Of a stretch of 64,000 nucleotides of DNA, positions 30,176 through 39,300 are shown piece by piece. The stretch's first letter is position 1, and the number at the start of each line of letters is the position of its first letter. A program made the position numbers and the translations under genes. Origin of the DNA: Enterobacter hormaechei subsp. xiangfangensis (GTDB lineage Bacteria > Pseudomonadota > Gammaproteobacteria > Enterobacterales > Enterobacteriaceae). The stretch lies in assembly GCF_001729785.1 (NCBI RefSeq), contig NZ_CP017183.1, positions 3,162,001 to 3,226,000 of the forward strand, in the 5' to 3' direction. The notes beneath the pieces were generated by a model. The model was not told the origin of the DNA and made no database searches. It was given only the letters and a program-made list of their open reading frames with translations.

Positions 30176-30670
30176 TCAGGCATTAATGATTTGTTGAATT
30201 TCGTTGCTGCTTAAATGGTACTGGCGCGGACAGGCGTGCCACGCGCTCAGCATACGTTGATACTTATCCCACATCGGGGTCTGGGCGTTGAAGCCGTGCG
30301 TACCCGCATCAAAATGGGTGTAGCGCCCTTCGGTATTCACCATAAAGCGTACATAGCTCAGATAGCGCGCTTCCGTCGCAGCATCAAAGCCCAGGAACGT
30401 CACGCGGCGCTCGTCAATGGTCTGCTGGTCCTTCAGATTGGTCCAGGACACATGCAGCGCATGGTACATCTCCATGATGTCGATAACGATACGGCAGGTT
30501 TCCTCTTTCAGTTCGCCAAATTCGCGATCCAGTTCGCGCATCTGCAAGCCAAAACCACGTTCAACAATGGTTTGCAGGCGGCTGTAGCGCGCAGCGTTAT
30601 CGGGATCAAGCATAGTCATCATCTTGTACTGGTTAGACAAAATCAGACGTTGAGCATGGGTCATTTCCAT
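30176..30670 (-). CDS. yfbU: YfbU, conserved protein of unknown function
   Basis: This UPF0304 family protein has 164 aa, the same length as E. coli. The molecular role is not established; E. coli YfbU has been linked to cell-death phenotypes in screens. It is mostly helical and charged, with a conserved [19 protein letters not shown] segment. I use the ATG at 30670 (MEMTHAQRL), which has AGGAG 8 nt upstream; a longer in-frame reading to 30712 lacks support. Confidence 0.92.
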   Translation of the reverse strand: MEMTHAQRLILSNQYKMMTMLDPDNAARYSRLQTIVERGFGLQMRELDREFGELKEETCRIVIDIMEMYHALHVSWTNLKDQQTIDERRVTFLGFDAATEARYLSYVRFMVNTEGRYTHFDAGTHGFNAQTPMWDKYQRMLSAWHACPRQYHLSSNEIQQIINA

Positions 30671-30762
30671 CTTTCGACTCCTGTAGCGCATTGCACTGTA
30701 AAAAAAAGACACGGTAACTGATTGTTACTGTGCCTTCTTTTGGTCGTCGTTTCGATGATCAA

Positions 30763-31218
30763 TCACAAGTCATCGAGGAATGTTTTATCAAGCTGTTTAA
30801 ACGCACGCTTGAGGGTATCCGCCAGCGCCTGATAGTCCGGCTTACCTTCAACCGGTGCCAGCGCCTGGCCAGCCTCTTCCAGTTTTCCACGCACTTCATA
30901 AAACCAGTGTAAAATAGAAGGCGGAAGTGGCGTGACGGAACGTTTACCTAACCACCATAGCCCCTGCATCGGCAGGCTTAACGCAAAGAGCGCCGTCGCG
31001 ACGGCAGGGCCAAGCTGCCCACCTAACGCTATCTGCCAGCACAGGGTAAAAACGGCAATCGGGGGCATAAAGCGAATCGCATAGCGCGTGGCGCGAATAG
31101 TGCGATTTTCAATAAACATGGGCGCGAGGCGCTTTTCCATCGGCCATGTCTTTGCGTAATGCTGTCCCCGACGAAACAGACTAAAAAAGTTCACGGACGG
31201 GATTTCGGGTGTCGACAT
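30763..31218 (-). CDS. yfbV: YfbV, UPF0208 membrane protein
   Basis: This 151-aa inner-membrane protein equals its E. coli length. It has two transmembrane segments (about 45-65 and 70-90) and a charged C-terminal half. In E. coli, YfbV has been implicated in keeping the Ter macrodomain's organisation from spreading into flanking DNA; that is knowledge from the family, not from this sequence. It is divergent from ackA across a 337-bp gap. Confidence 0.93.
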   Translation of the reverse strand: MSTPEIPSVNFFSLFRRGQHYAKTWPMEKRLAPMFIENRTIRATRYAIRFMPPIAVFTLCWQIALGGQLGPAVATALFALSLPMQGLWWLGKRSVTPLPPSILHWFYEVRGKLEEAGQALAPVEGKPDYQALADTLKRAFKQLDKTFLDDL

Positions 31219-31555
31219 GGCTGTACCTCAACTTCACATATAAAAATTAAAATTTTCGTGCAAAACCACAACAGGCTATGACAACGTTCAAAATATTTTG
31301 TCATCGCTACCCCGTATCGGGTATCCTGTGCCAGCCTGATAGGGCCGTAGACGATAAGCGTTAACTCGTCAAATTATCGCATATTATGCCATTGTCTGAA
31401 AAATGTTCAAAATGGCTTAAAATCATAGGTATTTCTTTCATCCTGCCAGAATGTTCGTTTGGCATGATGTTAATCATAAATGTCTGGGTCAGCATGCGTT
31501 ACGCTTTTAGACTCACTGACGTTTTTTTAGCCACGTATCAATAATAGGTACTTCC
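31219..31555. promoter_or_regulatory. yfbV-ackA divergent promoter region
   Basis: This 337-bp AT-rich region has no ORF. It should contain the ackA promoter (rightward) and the yfbV promoter (leftward). A weak dyad TACCC-CGTATC-GGGTA lies near 31310-31325. I cannot assign specific factor sites. Confidence 0.5.
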
Positions 31556-32758
31556 ATGTCGAGTAAGTTAGTACTGGTTCTGAACTGCGGTAGCTCCTCA
31601 CTGAAATTCGCCATCATCGATGCGCTCAACGGTGACGAGTACCTCTCTGGTTTGGCCGAATGTTTCCATCTGCCTGAAGCACGTATCAAGTGGAAGATGG
31701 ACGGCAGCAAACAAGAAGCGGCTTTAGGTGCAGGCGCCGCTCACAGTGAAGCGCTGAACTTTATCGTTAACACTATTCTGGCACAAAAACCAGAACTGTC
31801 TGCTCAGCTGACCGCAATTGGTCACCGTATCGTCCACGGCGGCGAAAAATACACCAGTTCCGTGGTAATCGACGACTCCGTGATTCAGGGTATCAAAGAC
31901 TCTGCGTCTTTCGCACCGCTGCATAACCCGGCTCACCTGATCGGTATCGCTGAAGCACTGAAATCCTTCCCGAGTCTGAAAGACAAAAACGTGGCCGTGT
32001 TTGATACTGCGTTCCATCAGACCATGCCGGAAGAGTCTTACCTCTATGCCCTGCCATACAGCCTGTACAAAGAGCACGGCGTCCGTCGTTACGGCGCTCA
32101 CGGTACCAGCCACTTCTATGTGACTCAGGAAGCCGCAAAAGTGCTGAACAAGCCGGTTGAAGAAGTCAACATTATCACCTGCCACCTGGGCAACGGTGGT
32201 TCTGTTTCCGCTATCCGCAACGGTAAGTGTGTTGACACCTCTATGGGTCTGACCCCGCTGGAAGGTCTGGTGATGGGTACCCGTTCCGGTGATATCGACC
32301 CGGCGATCATCTTCCACCTGCACGACACCCTGGGCATGAGCGTTGACGACATCAACAAAATGCTGACCAAAGAGTCTGGCCTGCTGGGCCTGACCGAGGT
32401 CACCAGCGACTGCCGTTACGTTGAAGACAACTACGCAGAAAAAGCTGACGCTAAACGTGCAATGGACGTTTATTGCCACCGCCTGGCGAAGTACATCGGT
32501 TCTTACACCGCGCTGATGGAAGGCCGTCTGGATGCTGTTATCTTCACCGGTGGTATCGGTGAGAACGCGGCAATGGTACGTGAACTGTCCCTGGGCAAAC
32601 TGGGCGTTCTGGGCTTCGAAGTTGATCATGAGCGTAACCTGGCTGCCCGCTTCGGCAAGTCTGGCTTCATCAACAAAGAAGGCACCCGCCCTGCTATCGT
32701 TATTCCAACTAACGAAGAGCTGGTCATCGCGCAAGACGCACACCGCCTGACTGCCTGA
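31556..32758 (+). CDS. ackA: acetate kinase AckA
   Basis: AckA interconverts acetyl phosphate + ADP and acetate + ATP in the acetate overflow pathway. The 400 aa match E. coli. The ASKHA-fold phosphate-binding loop [10 protein letters not shown] is at the N-terminus; [23 protein letters not shown] and [14 protein letters not shown] carry conserved substrate and catalytic residues. It forms an operon with pta, from which it is separated by 75 bp containing a strong hairpin. Confidence 0.98.
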   Translation: MSSKLVLVLNCGSSSLKFAIIDALNGDEYLSGLAECFHLPEARIKWKMDGSKQEAALGAGAAHSEALNFIVNTILAQKPELSAQLTAIGHRIVHGGEKYTSSVVIDDSVIQGIKDSASFAPLHNPAHLIGIAEALKSFPSLKDKNVAVFDTAFHQTMPEESYLYALPYSLYKEHGVRRYGAHGTSHFYVTQEAAKVLNKPVEEVNIITCHLGNGGSVSAIRNGKCVDTSMGLTPLEGLVMGTRSGDIDPAIIFHLHDTLGMSVDDINKMLTKESGLLGLTEVTSDCRYVEDNYAEKADAKRAMDVYCHRLAKYIGSYTALMEGRLDAVIFTGGIGENAAMVRELSLGKLGVLGFEVDHERNLAARFGKSGFINKEGTRPAIVIPTNEELVIAQDAHRLTA

Positions 32759-32763
32759 TTCCA

Positions 32764-32786
32764 CACCGCCAGCAATGCTGGCGGTG
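32764..32786 (+). terminator. intercistronic hairpin ackA-pta (possible attenuator)
   Basis: The perfect 10-bp stem CACCGCCAGC/GCTGGCGGTG with a 3-nt loop is followed by CTGTTTTGT. The U-run is short and interrupted, so partial termination or protection of the ackA 3' end is more likely than a full stop, because pta lies 48 bp downstream. Confidence 0.6.
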
Positions 32787-32833
32787 CTGTTTTGTAACCC
32801 GCCCAACGCGGCGGTAACGAAAGAGGATAAACC

Positions 32834-34975
32834 GTGTCCCGTACTATTATGCTGATCCCTACCGGAACCAGCGTCGGCCTGACCAGCGTCAGCCTCGGCG
32901 TGATCCGCGCTATGGAACGCAAAGGCGTTCGTCTGAGCGTCTTTAAGCCTATCGCCCAGCCACGTGCCGGTGGCGATGCGCCAGACCAGACCACCACCAT
33001 CGTTCGCAAGAACTCCAATCTGCCAGCGGCTGAACCGTTGAAGATGAGCCACGTTGAATCTCTGCTCTCCAGCAACCAGAAAGACGTGCTGATGGAAGAG
33101 ATCATTGCCAACTACCACGCAAACGCGCAGGACGCGGAAGTGGTGCTGGTTGAAGGCCTGGTCCCGACCCGTAAACACCAGTTTGCCCAGTCTCTGAACT
33201 TTGAAATCGCGAAAACCCTGAACGCAGAGATCGTTTTTGTGATGTCTCAGGGCACGGATACCCCAGAGCAGCTGAAAGAGCGTATCGAACTGACGCGCAG
33301 CAGCTTCGGCGGTGCGAAAAACACCAGCATCACCGGCGTGATTGTTAACAAGCTGAACGCGCCAGTAGATGAGCAGGGCCGTACGCGTCCTGACCTGTCC
33401 GAAATTTTTGACGACTCCTCCAAAGCGAAAGTCATCAAAGTTGACCCGGCTAAGTTGCAGGATTCCAGCCCGCTGCCTGTTCTGGGCGCGGTGCCATGGA
33501 GCTTCGATCTGATTGCCACCCGTGCAATCGATATGGCGCGTCACCTGAACGCCACCGTGATCAACGAAGGCGATATCAACACCCGCCGCGTGAAGTCCGT
33601 AACCTTCTGCGCACGTAGCATTCCACACATGCTGGAACACTTCCGCGCAGGTTCACTGCTGGTGACCTCTGCTGACCGTCCAGACGTGCTGGTTGCAGCG
33701 TGCCTGGCTGCAATGAACGGCGTGGAAATCGGTGCAATTCTGCTGACCGGCGGCTATGAAATGGACGCGCGTATCAGCAAGCTGTGCGAGCGTGCGTTCG
33801 CCACTGGCCTGCCAGTCTTCATGGTGAACACCAACACCTGGCAGACCTCCCTGAGCCTGCAAAGCTTCAACCTCGAAGTGCCGGTTGATGACCACGAGCG
33901 TATCGAGAAAGTTCAGGAATACGTTGCGGGCTACATCAATGCGGACTGGATCGAATCCCTGACTGCGACCTCCGAGCGCAGCCGTCGTCTGTCTCCTCCA
34001 GCCTTCCGTTACCAGCTGACCGAGCTGGCGCGTAAAGCGGGCAAACGCGTGGTTCTGCCAGAAGGCGACGAACCACGTACCGTTAAAGCGGCAGCCATCT
34101 GTGCAGAACGCGGTATCGCGACCTGTGTGCTGCTGGGTAACCCGGATGAGATCAACCGCGTTGCGGCGTCTCAGGGCGTTGAGCTGGGCGCTGGCATTGA
34201 GATCGTTGACCCGGAAGTGGTTCGCGAAAGCTACGTTGCTCGCCTGGTTGAACTGCGTAAGAACAAGGGCATGACCGAAGCCGTTGCGCGCGAGCAGCTG
34301 GAAGACAACGTCGTGCTGGGTACGCTGATGCTGGAGCAGGACGAAGTTGACGGTCTGGTTTCCGGTGCGGTTCACACCACCGCGAACACCATCCGTCCAC
34401 CGTTGCAGTTGATCAAAACCGCACCGGGCAGCTCTCTGGTCTCCTCCGTGTTCTTCATGCTGCTGCCTGAACAGGTTTATGTTTACGGCGACTGCGCGAT
34501 CAACCCGGATCCAACCGCAGAGCAGCTGGCAGAAATCGCTATCCAGTCTGCGGACTCCGCGATTGCCTTCGGTATCGAACCGCGCGTCGCGATGCTCTCA
34601 TACTCCACCGGTACCTCTGGTGCAGGCAGTGACGTAGAGAAAGTCCGTGAAGCGACCCGCATTGCGCAGGAAAAACGTCCGGATCTGATGATCGACGGCC
34701 CGCTCCAGTACGATGCCGCGGTAATGGCTGACGTGGCGAAATCCAAAGCGCCAAACTCGCCGGTTGCAGGTCGCGCTACCGTGTTCATCTTCCCGGATCT
34801 GAACACCGGTAACACCACCTATAAAGCGGTACAGCGTTCAGCAGACCTGATCTCCATCGGGCCAATGCTGCAAGGCATGCGCAAACCTGTGAACGACCTG
34901 TCCCGTGGTGCGCTGGTAGACGATATCGTCTACACCATCGCGCTGACGGCGATCCAGTCTTCGCAGCAGCAGTAA
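32834..34975 (+). CDS. pta: phosphate acetyltransferase Pta
   Basis: Pta interconverts acetyl-CoA and acetyl phosphate, coupling with AckA. The 713 aa correspond to the long (PtaII-like) enterobacterial form. An N-terminal dethiobiotin-synthetase-like P-loop domain (about 1-220) and a central DRTGG domain (about 225-340) are regulatory. The catalytic PTA domain fills about 385-710, with [31 protein letters not shown] and [18 protein letters not shown]. The start is GTG with AGAGGA upstream. A BIME and a bidirectional terminator follow. Confidence 0.97.
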   Translation: MSRTIMLIPTGTSVGLTSVSLGVIRAMERKGVRLSVFKPIAQPRAGGDAPDQTTTIVRKNSNLPAAEPLKMSHVESLLSSNQKDVLMEEIIANYHANAQDAEVVLVEGLVPTRKHQFAQSLNFEIAKTLNAEIVFVMSQGTDTPEQLKERIELTRSSFGGAKNTSITGVIVNKLNAPVDEQGRTRPDLSEIFDDSSKAKVIKVDPAKLQDSSPLPVLGAVPWSFDLIATRAIDMARHLNATVINEGDINTRRVKSVTFCARSIPHMLEHFRAGSLLVTSADRPDVLVAACLAAMNGVEIGAILLTGGYEMDARISKLCERAFATGLPVFMVNTNTWQTSLSLQSFNLEVPVDDHERIEKVQEYVAGYINADWIESLTATSERSRRLSPPAFRYQLTELARKAGKRVVLPEGDEPRTVKAAAICAERGIATCVLLGNPDEINRVAASQGVELGAGIEIVDPEVVRESYVARLVELRKNKGMTEAVAREQLEDNVVLGTLMLEQDEVDGLVSGAVHTTANTIRPPLQLIKTAPGSSLVSSVFFMLLPEQVYVYGDCAINPDPTAEQLAEIAIQSADSAIAFGIEPRVAMLSYSTGTSGAGSDVEKVREATRIAQEKRPDLMIDGPLQYDAAVMADVAKSKAPNSPVAGRATVFIFPDLNTGNTTYKAVQRSADLISIGPMLQGMRKPVNDLSRGALVDDIVYTIALTAIQSSQQQ

Positions 34976-34980
34976 TGTTT

Positions 34981-35050
34981 TGCCGGATGGCGCTTCGCTT
35001 ATCCGGCCTACAGGACCGTAGGCCCGGTAAGCGCCAGCGCCACCGGGCAA
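34981..35050. repeat. BIME (two REP units) after pta
   Basis: Two inverted REP units are joined: TGCCGGATGGCGC...GCTTATCCGGCCTAC, then GTAGGCCCGGTAAGCG...CGCCACCGGGCAA. The element lies between the convergent pta and transketolase genes. Confidence 0.85.
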
Positions 35051-35051
35051 C

Positions 35052-35080
35052 AAAAAGGCGACCACACGGTCGCCTTTTTT
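35052..35080. terminator. bidirectional terminator pta / transketolase operon
   Basis: The stem GGCGACC (35057-35063) / GGTCGCC (35068-35074) is flanked by AAAAA on the left and TTTTTT on the right. It serves the rightward ackA-pta operon and the leftward sugar operon, whose last stop is 3 bp away. Confidence 0.92.
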
Positions 35081-35082
35081 TA

Positions 35083-36036
35083 TTACAACAGCTCCCGCGC
35101 CGCCGACACAATGTCATGTGCCGTCAGGCCATACTCCTTTTGCAAGAAGTCCTGCGTGCCCACCTGACCATATCGTTCCTTCACCCCCACCCGACGCAGG
35201 GGCACCGGACAAGCTTCCACCAGCACTTCCGCCACCGCCGACCCCAGCCCGTTGTGAATGCTGTGGTTTTCGCAGGTCACAATACGCCCGGTTTTCTCGG
35301 CATAGTTTTTCACCAGCATCCGATCGATAGGCTTCAGGGTAAACATGTCGATGACCGCTGCGCTTACCCCCTCCTGCTCCAGCTGGCGCGCCGCCTCCAG
35401 CGCTTCCGCCACCATAATGCCGTTAGCAATCAAGGTAATATCGGTTCCCTCGCGCAGCACGTTGCCCTTGCCGATGGTGAAGGTTGACCCCGGGGCATAC
35501 ACGCTCGGGGCCTGTTTACGGATGGTCCTCACCCAGTAGAAGCCTTCCAGGTCGATAAGCTGACGCAGCACATCTTCGAACATCACCGCATCGGTCACCT
35601 CCAGCACCACTGAATGCGCCAGACCGCGCACGATGCCCATGTCCTCGAACGACATATGCGTCCCGCCGTTGTGGCAGGCCGTCACGCCCGCATCCGAGGC
35701 AATCACCTTCACGTTATTGCGCTGGTAGTCCAGGGACATAAACAGCTGGTCGAAGCAGCGACGGCTGGCAAAGGCGGTAAAGGTATGGACGAACGGCTTA
35801 CGTCCGGTGAGCGACAGCCCGGCGGCCGTCCCAATCACGTTAGCCTCCATAATGCCGCAGTTGATGACGTGCTGTGGATAATCACGCGCTACGCCGTCCA
35901 TCGCCATCGAACTCATCAGATCCGCTTCGAGCGCAATAATCTCGCTCCCGGCCTCAATCTGTTTTGCCACAAAACCCGCGTAGACCTTACGCATCTCAAC
36001 GGCATCTTTCTGTCCTGTCGGTGCAACCTTAATCAT
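35083..36036 (-). CDS. transketolase-like protein, C-terminal subunit
   Basis: This is the pyrimidine-binding (Pyr) plus C-terminal half of a split transketolase (317 aa). The catalytic glutamate for thiamine diphosphate is in NCGIMEANVIGTAAGL; the C-terminal domain follows from about 190. Together with the adjacent N-terminal subunit it should form a ThDP ketol-transferase. Split transketolases of this kind sit beside carbohydrate transport genes and act on specific ketose phosphates, but this one is not assigned. Its start overlaps the preceding gene by 8 bp, so the two halves are coupled. Salmonella has a similar locus beside pta. Confidence 0.85.
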   Translation of the reverse strand: MIKVAPTGQKDAVEMRKVYAGFVAKQIEAGSEIIALEADLMSSMAMDGVARDYPQHVINCGIMEANVIGTAAGLSLTGRKPFVHTFTAFASRRCFDQLFMSLDYQRNNVKVIASDAGVTACHNGGTHMSFEDMGIVRGLAHSVVLEVTDAVMFEDVLRQLIDLEGFYWVRTIRKQAPSVYAPGSTFTIGKGNVLREGTDITLIANGIMVAEALEAARQLEQEGVSAAVIDMFTLKPIDRMLVKNYAEKTGRIVTCENHSIHNGLGSAVAEVLVEACPVPLRRVGVKERYGQVGTQDFLQKEYGLTAHDIVSAARELL

Positions 36037-36859
36037 GTGAAGCCTCCAGTTGGCGAATCGTCTCGTTGAGCGCCGCTTTGCTCTCCTCAGTTAATCGCAG
36101 GTGATGCGAGTTGCTGAGCTGTTCCAGGTATGGCACCCCCTGCCCTTTGATGCTGTCGAGGATCACCACCCGCGGACGCGCATCGGCCGCAGGGATCGGC
36201 GCGGTCACCTCCAGCAGCGCCGGAATGTCATCCCCTTTCACCGTTACCACGTCAAAACCAAAGGCGCGGAATTTGCCTTCCAGGTCGAAGGCGCTGATGA
36301 TTTCGTCCAGCTCGCCGTCGAGCTGCTGTTTGTTCCAGTCCACGAATACCGTCAGGTTGTTCAGTCGATGGTGAGCAATAAACTGGAAGGCTTCCCAGCA
36401 CTGTCCTTCGTTCAGCTCCCCGTCACCGACGATGCAGAACACCCGGTTTGGCCTTCCTGCCAGCTTGTGCGACAGCGCCATGCCGCCAGCAATGGAGATC
36501 CCCTGCCCCAGTGATCCGGTGGTGGCATCCACGCCGCGTGTTTTCAGGCGATCCGGGTGACTTGGCAGACGCGTCCCGTTCTGGTTCAGCGTGCTCAGCT
36601 CGTCAATCGGGAAGTAGCCCTTAATCGCCAGCGTACTGTACAGCGCCGGGCCCGCATGGCCTTTCGACAGCACAAAGTAATCGCGCTCTGGCCAGTCCGG
36701 ATCGGCCGGGTCAATTTTCATCACCGCGCCGTACAGCACCGCCAGCGTTTCAACGACTGACATGCTGCCGCCGTAGTGCCCAAAACCCAGCTGCGTAAGG
36801 GATTTCAGCGTCTCAAGGCGAATCTGACGCGCCAGTTCGGTTATTTCATTCTCATTCAT
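36029..36859 (-). CDS. transketolase-like protein, N-terminal (PP) subunit
   Basis: This 276-aa N-terminal half of a split transketolase binds the ThDP diphosphate and metal. The motif GDGELNEGQCWEA...NNLTVFVDWN is the canonical GDG(X)n-N signature. Other transketolase features are GFGHYGGSMS, LSKGHAGPALY (substrate/cofactor His) and TTGSLGQGISIAGGMA. Its ATG overlaps the end of the PTS IIC gene by 4 bp (36856-36859), so transport and cleavage are expressed together. The substrate is unknown. Confidence 0.87.
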   Translation of the reverse strand: MNENEITELARQIRLETLKSLTQLGFGHYGGSMSVVETLAVLYGAVMKIDPADPDWPERDYFVLSKGHAGPALYSTLAIKGYFPIDELSTLNQNGTRLPSHPDRLKTRGVDATTGSLGQGISIAGGMALSHKLAGRPNRVFCIVGDGELNEGQCWEAFQFIAHHRLNNLTVFVDWNKQQLDGELDEIISAFDLEGKFRAFGFDVVTVKGDDIPALLEVTAPIPAADARPRVVILDSIKGQGVPYLEQLSNSHHLRLTEESKAALNETIRQLEASHD

Positions 36860-38253
36860 GATTTGGCTCCGGGGTTTTCCTGCGCGTTACCGCTGGCAGG
36901 TTTGTTTTTAGCGAAGACGTTGTAGGCCACCAGCAGCGCGAACAACACAACAACCAGTCCGGTGATGGCAAACGGCGACAGGAAGCGCGCCAGGTTGCCC
37001 AGCACAATCCCGACCGCACCAAAATCAGCGTCCGAGAAGGTCGTATTCGCAAAGCCAATTGCGCCCAGAACAGGCAGCAGCAGGACCGGGAGGAAGGTGA
37101 TCAGCAGGCCGTTAGCAAAGGCGCCAATCATTGCCCCGCGGCGTCCACCGGTGGCGTTACCAAACACGCCCGCCGTTGCACCGGTGAAGAAATGCGGCAC
37201 GACGCCCGGCAGGATCAGCACCCAGCTAAACTGACCGCAGATGAACAAGCCCACAATCCCGCCGAGGAAACTAAACAGGAAGCCAATCAGCACCGCGTTT
37301 GGCGCATACGGGTAGACTACCGGGCAGTCCAGCGCAGGCCGCGCATTGGGCACCAGTTTTTCCGAGAAGCCAGTAAAGGCCGGGACGATTTCCGCCAGAA
37401 TCAGGCGCACGCCCTGCAAGATGATGAACACGCCTGCCGCGAAGGTGATGGCCATAATGATGGCGTACACCAGGTAGTTTTGGCCGCCGCTGAAGGTGGC
37501 CTCCACGTACTCACGTCCGGCGCTCACCGCCATGATCAGGTAGATAATCATCATGGTCAGGGAGATGGAGATTGAACTGTCACGCAGGAAGCTAAGGTTC
37601 TTCGGCAGGTTCATCTCTTCGGTGGAGCGCGAACCTTTACCGACCTTGCTGCCAATCCAGCCGGACAGCACGTAGCCCAGCGTGCCGAAATGACCGAAGG
37701 CGATCTCATCGTTGCCGGTAATACGCTTCATATAGCGCTGCGCAATCGCCGGGAAGAAGGCCATAATCAGGCCGAGGATCAACGAGCCGGTAAAGACCAG
37801 CCCGACCCCCTCGAAGCCTGCAACCGTCAGGATCACGCCAATCATGCATGCCATGTAGAAGGTGTGATGCCCGGTGAGGAAGATGTATTTCAGGCGGGTA
37901 AAGCGCGCAACAATAATATTCGCCACCATCCCGAAGGCCATAATGAGCGCGGTGGAAGCGCCATATTTTTCCAGGGCAATCGACACAATAGCTTCATTGT
38001 TGGGAATAATGCCCTGAATATTAAAGGCGTGCTCAAACATACCGCCGAGCGGATTTAATGAGCCCACCAGCACGGTTGCGCCGCCGCCCAGTACAATAAA
38101 GCCGAGAATGGTTTTAATTGTGCCTTTTACCACATCCGAAAAGGCTTTTTTCTGCGCCACAAGACCAATCAGGGCAATTAAACCGACCAGCACTGAAGGG
38201 ACTTTTAAAATATCAACAACGAAGTTCAGCGTTTCAAGGATAAACATATCCAC
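36856..38253 (-). CDS. PTS permease IIC, ascorbate (UlaA)-type
   Basis: This 465-aa membrane permease (about 10-11 hydrophobic segments) belongs to the SgaT/UlaA family of PTS IIC proteins, the same length as E. coli UlaA. Shared marks include GTIKTILGFIVL near residue 45, LTGHHTFYMACMIG, ILQGVRLILAEIVPAF, CPVVYPYAPNAVLIGF and VVPHFFTGATAGVFGN. The family transports L-ascorbate and related acidic sugars with phosphorylation, so the ligand here may be a sugar acid or pentose derivative; that is inference. The C-terminal tail (NKPASGNAQENPGAKS) is hydrophilic. Confidence 0.87.
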   Translation of the reverse strand: MDMFILETLNFVVDILKVPSVLVGLIALIGLVAQKKAFSDVVKGTIKTILGFIVLGGGATVLVGSLNPLGGMFEHAFNIQGIIPNNEAIVSIALEKYGASTALIMAFGMVANIIVARFTRLKYIFLTGHHTFYMACMIGVILTVAGFEGVGLVFTGSLILGLIMAFFPAIAQRYMKRITGNDEIAFGHFGTLGYVLSGWIGSKVGKGSRSTEEMNLPKNLSFLRDSSISISLTMMIIYLIMAVSAGREYVEATFSGGQNYLVYAIIMAITFAAGVFIILQGVRLILAEIVPAFTGFSEKLVPNARPALDCPVVYPYAPNAVLIGFLFSFLGGIVGLFICGQFSWVLILPGVVPHFFTGATAGVFGNATGGRRGAMIGAFANGLLITFLPVLLLPVLGAIGFANTTFSDADFGAVGIVLGNLARFLSPFAITGLVVVLFALLVAYNVFAKNKPASGNAQENPGAKS

Positions 38254-38268
38254 CTCGCCTTATCAGGA

Positions 38269-38541
38269 TTATTGTCTTTCGAACCAGGCGCGCAACTGCG
38301 CTTCGAGTTCGTTAATATCGATGATATTGTTGATCACCACCAGCTGGCTTTCCGGCACGCTGGCGCTTGCGGCAATGTCTTTCGCCATTACAAACAGGTC
38401 CGCCGCGCCCGGCGTAGCCGAGGAGAGATCGGAGTGTTCAACCTCGGCCTCAATTTCCATTTTTTTGAGCACCTTTTTAATATTCATTTCGACCATAAAA
38501 CTGCTGCCCAGGCCGGAGCCGCAAATAGCCATGATTTTCAT
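38269..38541 (-). CDS. PTS component IIB, ascorbate (UlaB)-type
   Basis: This 90-aa phosphocarrier has the IIB active-site loop at the N-terminus: Cys7 in ICGSGLGSSFM. It accepts phosphate from IIA and passes it to the sugar at IIC. It lies between the IIA gene and the IIC gene, with a 15-bp gap to IIC. Confidence 0.87.
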   Translation of the reverse strand: MKIMAICGSGLGSSFMVEMNIKKVLKKMEIEAEVEHSDLSSATPGAADLFVMAKDIAASASVPESQLVVINNIIDINELEAQLRAWFERQ

Positions 38542-38620
38542 TGTTATCCCCTTTTTTGAGTAGAGTACGCCCCATCACGCTGACGCGTAATGTTGAGATG
38601 AATCGGATTAAATAATTAAA

Positions 38621-39064
38621 TCAGAAGCGATCGATGATGGTTTTTATCTCCTCCAGCGTATTCGCCCGATGTAATTCAGCCATATCTTCGTCGCTGGAAA
38701 ATAATTCCGCTAAGGCTGAGATCATTTCGATATGGCTATGCTTGTCCGGCGCCGCCAGCATCACAATCACATCGACGGGGTCAAACTCACCGGCACCAAA
38801 AGAGACACCCTGTTTCAGTTTTAATAATGACAGGCCAAGTCCTTTCGCCCCTTCTTCCGGTCGCGCATGGGGCATTGCCAGCCCTGGAGCCAGCACATAG
38901 TAGGGACCTAACGTGTGATGCTGCTCGATGATAGCCGTGACATATTCCGGCGCAATGACCTGCAAATCCAGCAGCGGTTTCGCGCACAGTTCCAGCGCCT
39001 GGGGCCAGCTTTCAACGCTATCCTGTAGGATGATGGTTGTATCATATATCCATTTTTTGAGCAT
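38621..39064 (-). CDS. PTS component IIA (mannitol/fructose/ascorbate superfamily)
   Basis: This 147-aa IIA domain protein is the first gene of the sugar operon. The phosphorylated histidine is His66 in APGLAMPHARPEEGAKG, the PTS_EIIA type 2 signature. It receives phosphate from HPr. A good GGGAG lies 8 nt before the ATG. The promoter and operator region lies directly upstream, shared with the divergent regulator. Confidence 0.87.
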   Translation of the reverse strand: MLKKWIYDTTIILQDSVESWPQALELCAKPLLDLQVIAPEYVTAIIEQHHTLGPYYVLAPGLAMPHARPEEGAKGLGLSLLKLKQGVSFGAGEFDPVDVIVMLAAPDKHSHIEMISALAELFSSDEDMAELHRANTLEEIKTIIDRF

Positions 39065-39100
39065 TTTTCACTCCCGCTAAAGACCAGACATGGGCAAACT

Positions 39101-39140
39101 CTATTCAACCCATCAATTAATGACTGCGATCGCGATCACA
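39101..39140 (-). promoter_or_regulatory. CRP site and probable promoter of the PTS operon
   Basis: TGCGA-TCGCGA-TCACA (39125-39140) differs from the CRP consensus TGTGA-N6-TCACA at one base. On the minus strand a -10-like GAATAG lies at 39101-39106. The CRP centre would be about 40 bp upstream of the resulting start, as in class II activation. This suggests catabolite control of the PTS/transketolase operon. Confidence 0.65.
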
Positions 39141-39142
39141 AA

Positions 39143-39154
39143 GATAGCGCTATC
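39143..39154. promoter_or_regulatory. palindromic operator O1 (GATAGCGCTATC)
   Basis: A perfect 12-bp palindrome with a central CG, as LacI/GalR-family proteins require. It is immediately adjacent to the CRP site. An identical copy lies 34 bp away. Confidence 0.8.
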
Positions 39155-39176
39155 AACAACTAACATGCAGAACTGT

Positions 39177-39188
39177 GATAGCGCTATC
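39177..39188. promoter_or_regulatory. palindromic operator O2 (GATAGCGCTATC)
   Basis: Identical to O1 and extended to the 14-bp palindrome TGATAGCGCTATCA (39176-39189). It overlaps the likely promoter of the rightward regulator gene (TACTAT at 39193-39198 as a possible -10), which suggests autoregulation. The 34-bp spacing is just over three helical turns. Confidence 0.8.
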
Positions 39189-39300
39189 AAATTACTATCA
39201 TGGTGCGAAATCACAGCAAAAAAAGGGATTTAAGGCGTATACTGCCTGTCACGTAAAATGAAGGATGAAACTGAATCGCGTCCTGTCAGCAGGAAGATGT

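Noticed and set aside
31724..33640. 638-codon open frame on the minus strand opposite ackA and the pta start
   Set aside because: It lies wholly antisense to two highly conserved, strongly codon-biased genes, crosses their intergenic hairpin, is rich in His/Gln/Val/Arg as mirrored frames are, and shows no recognisable domain.
39126..39133. GCGATCGC as a stand-alone highly iterated palindrome or mobile signature
   Set aside because: The better explanation is the overlapping CRP-like site TGCGA-N6-TCACA; only one copy was noticed.
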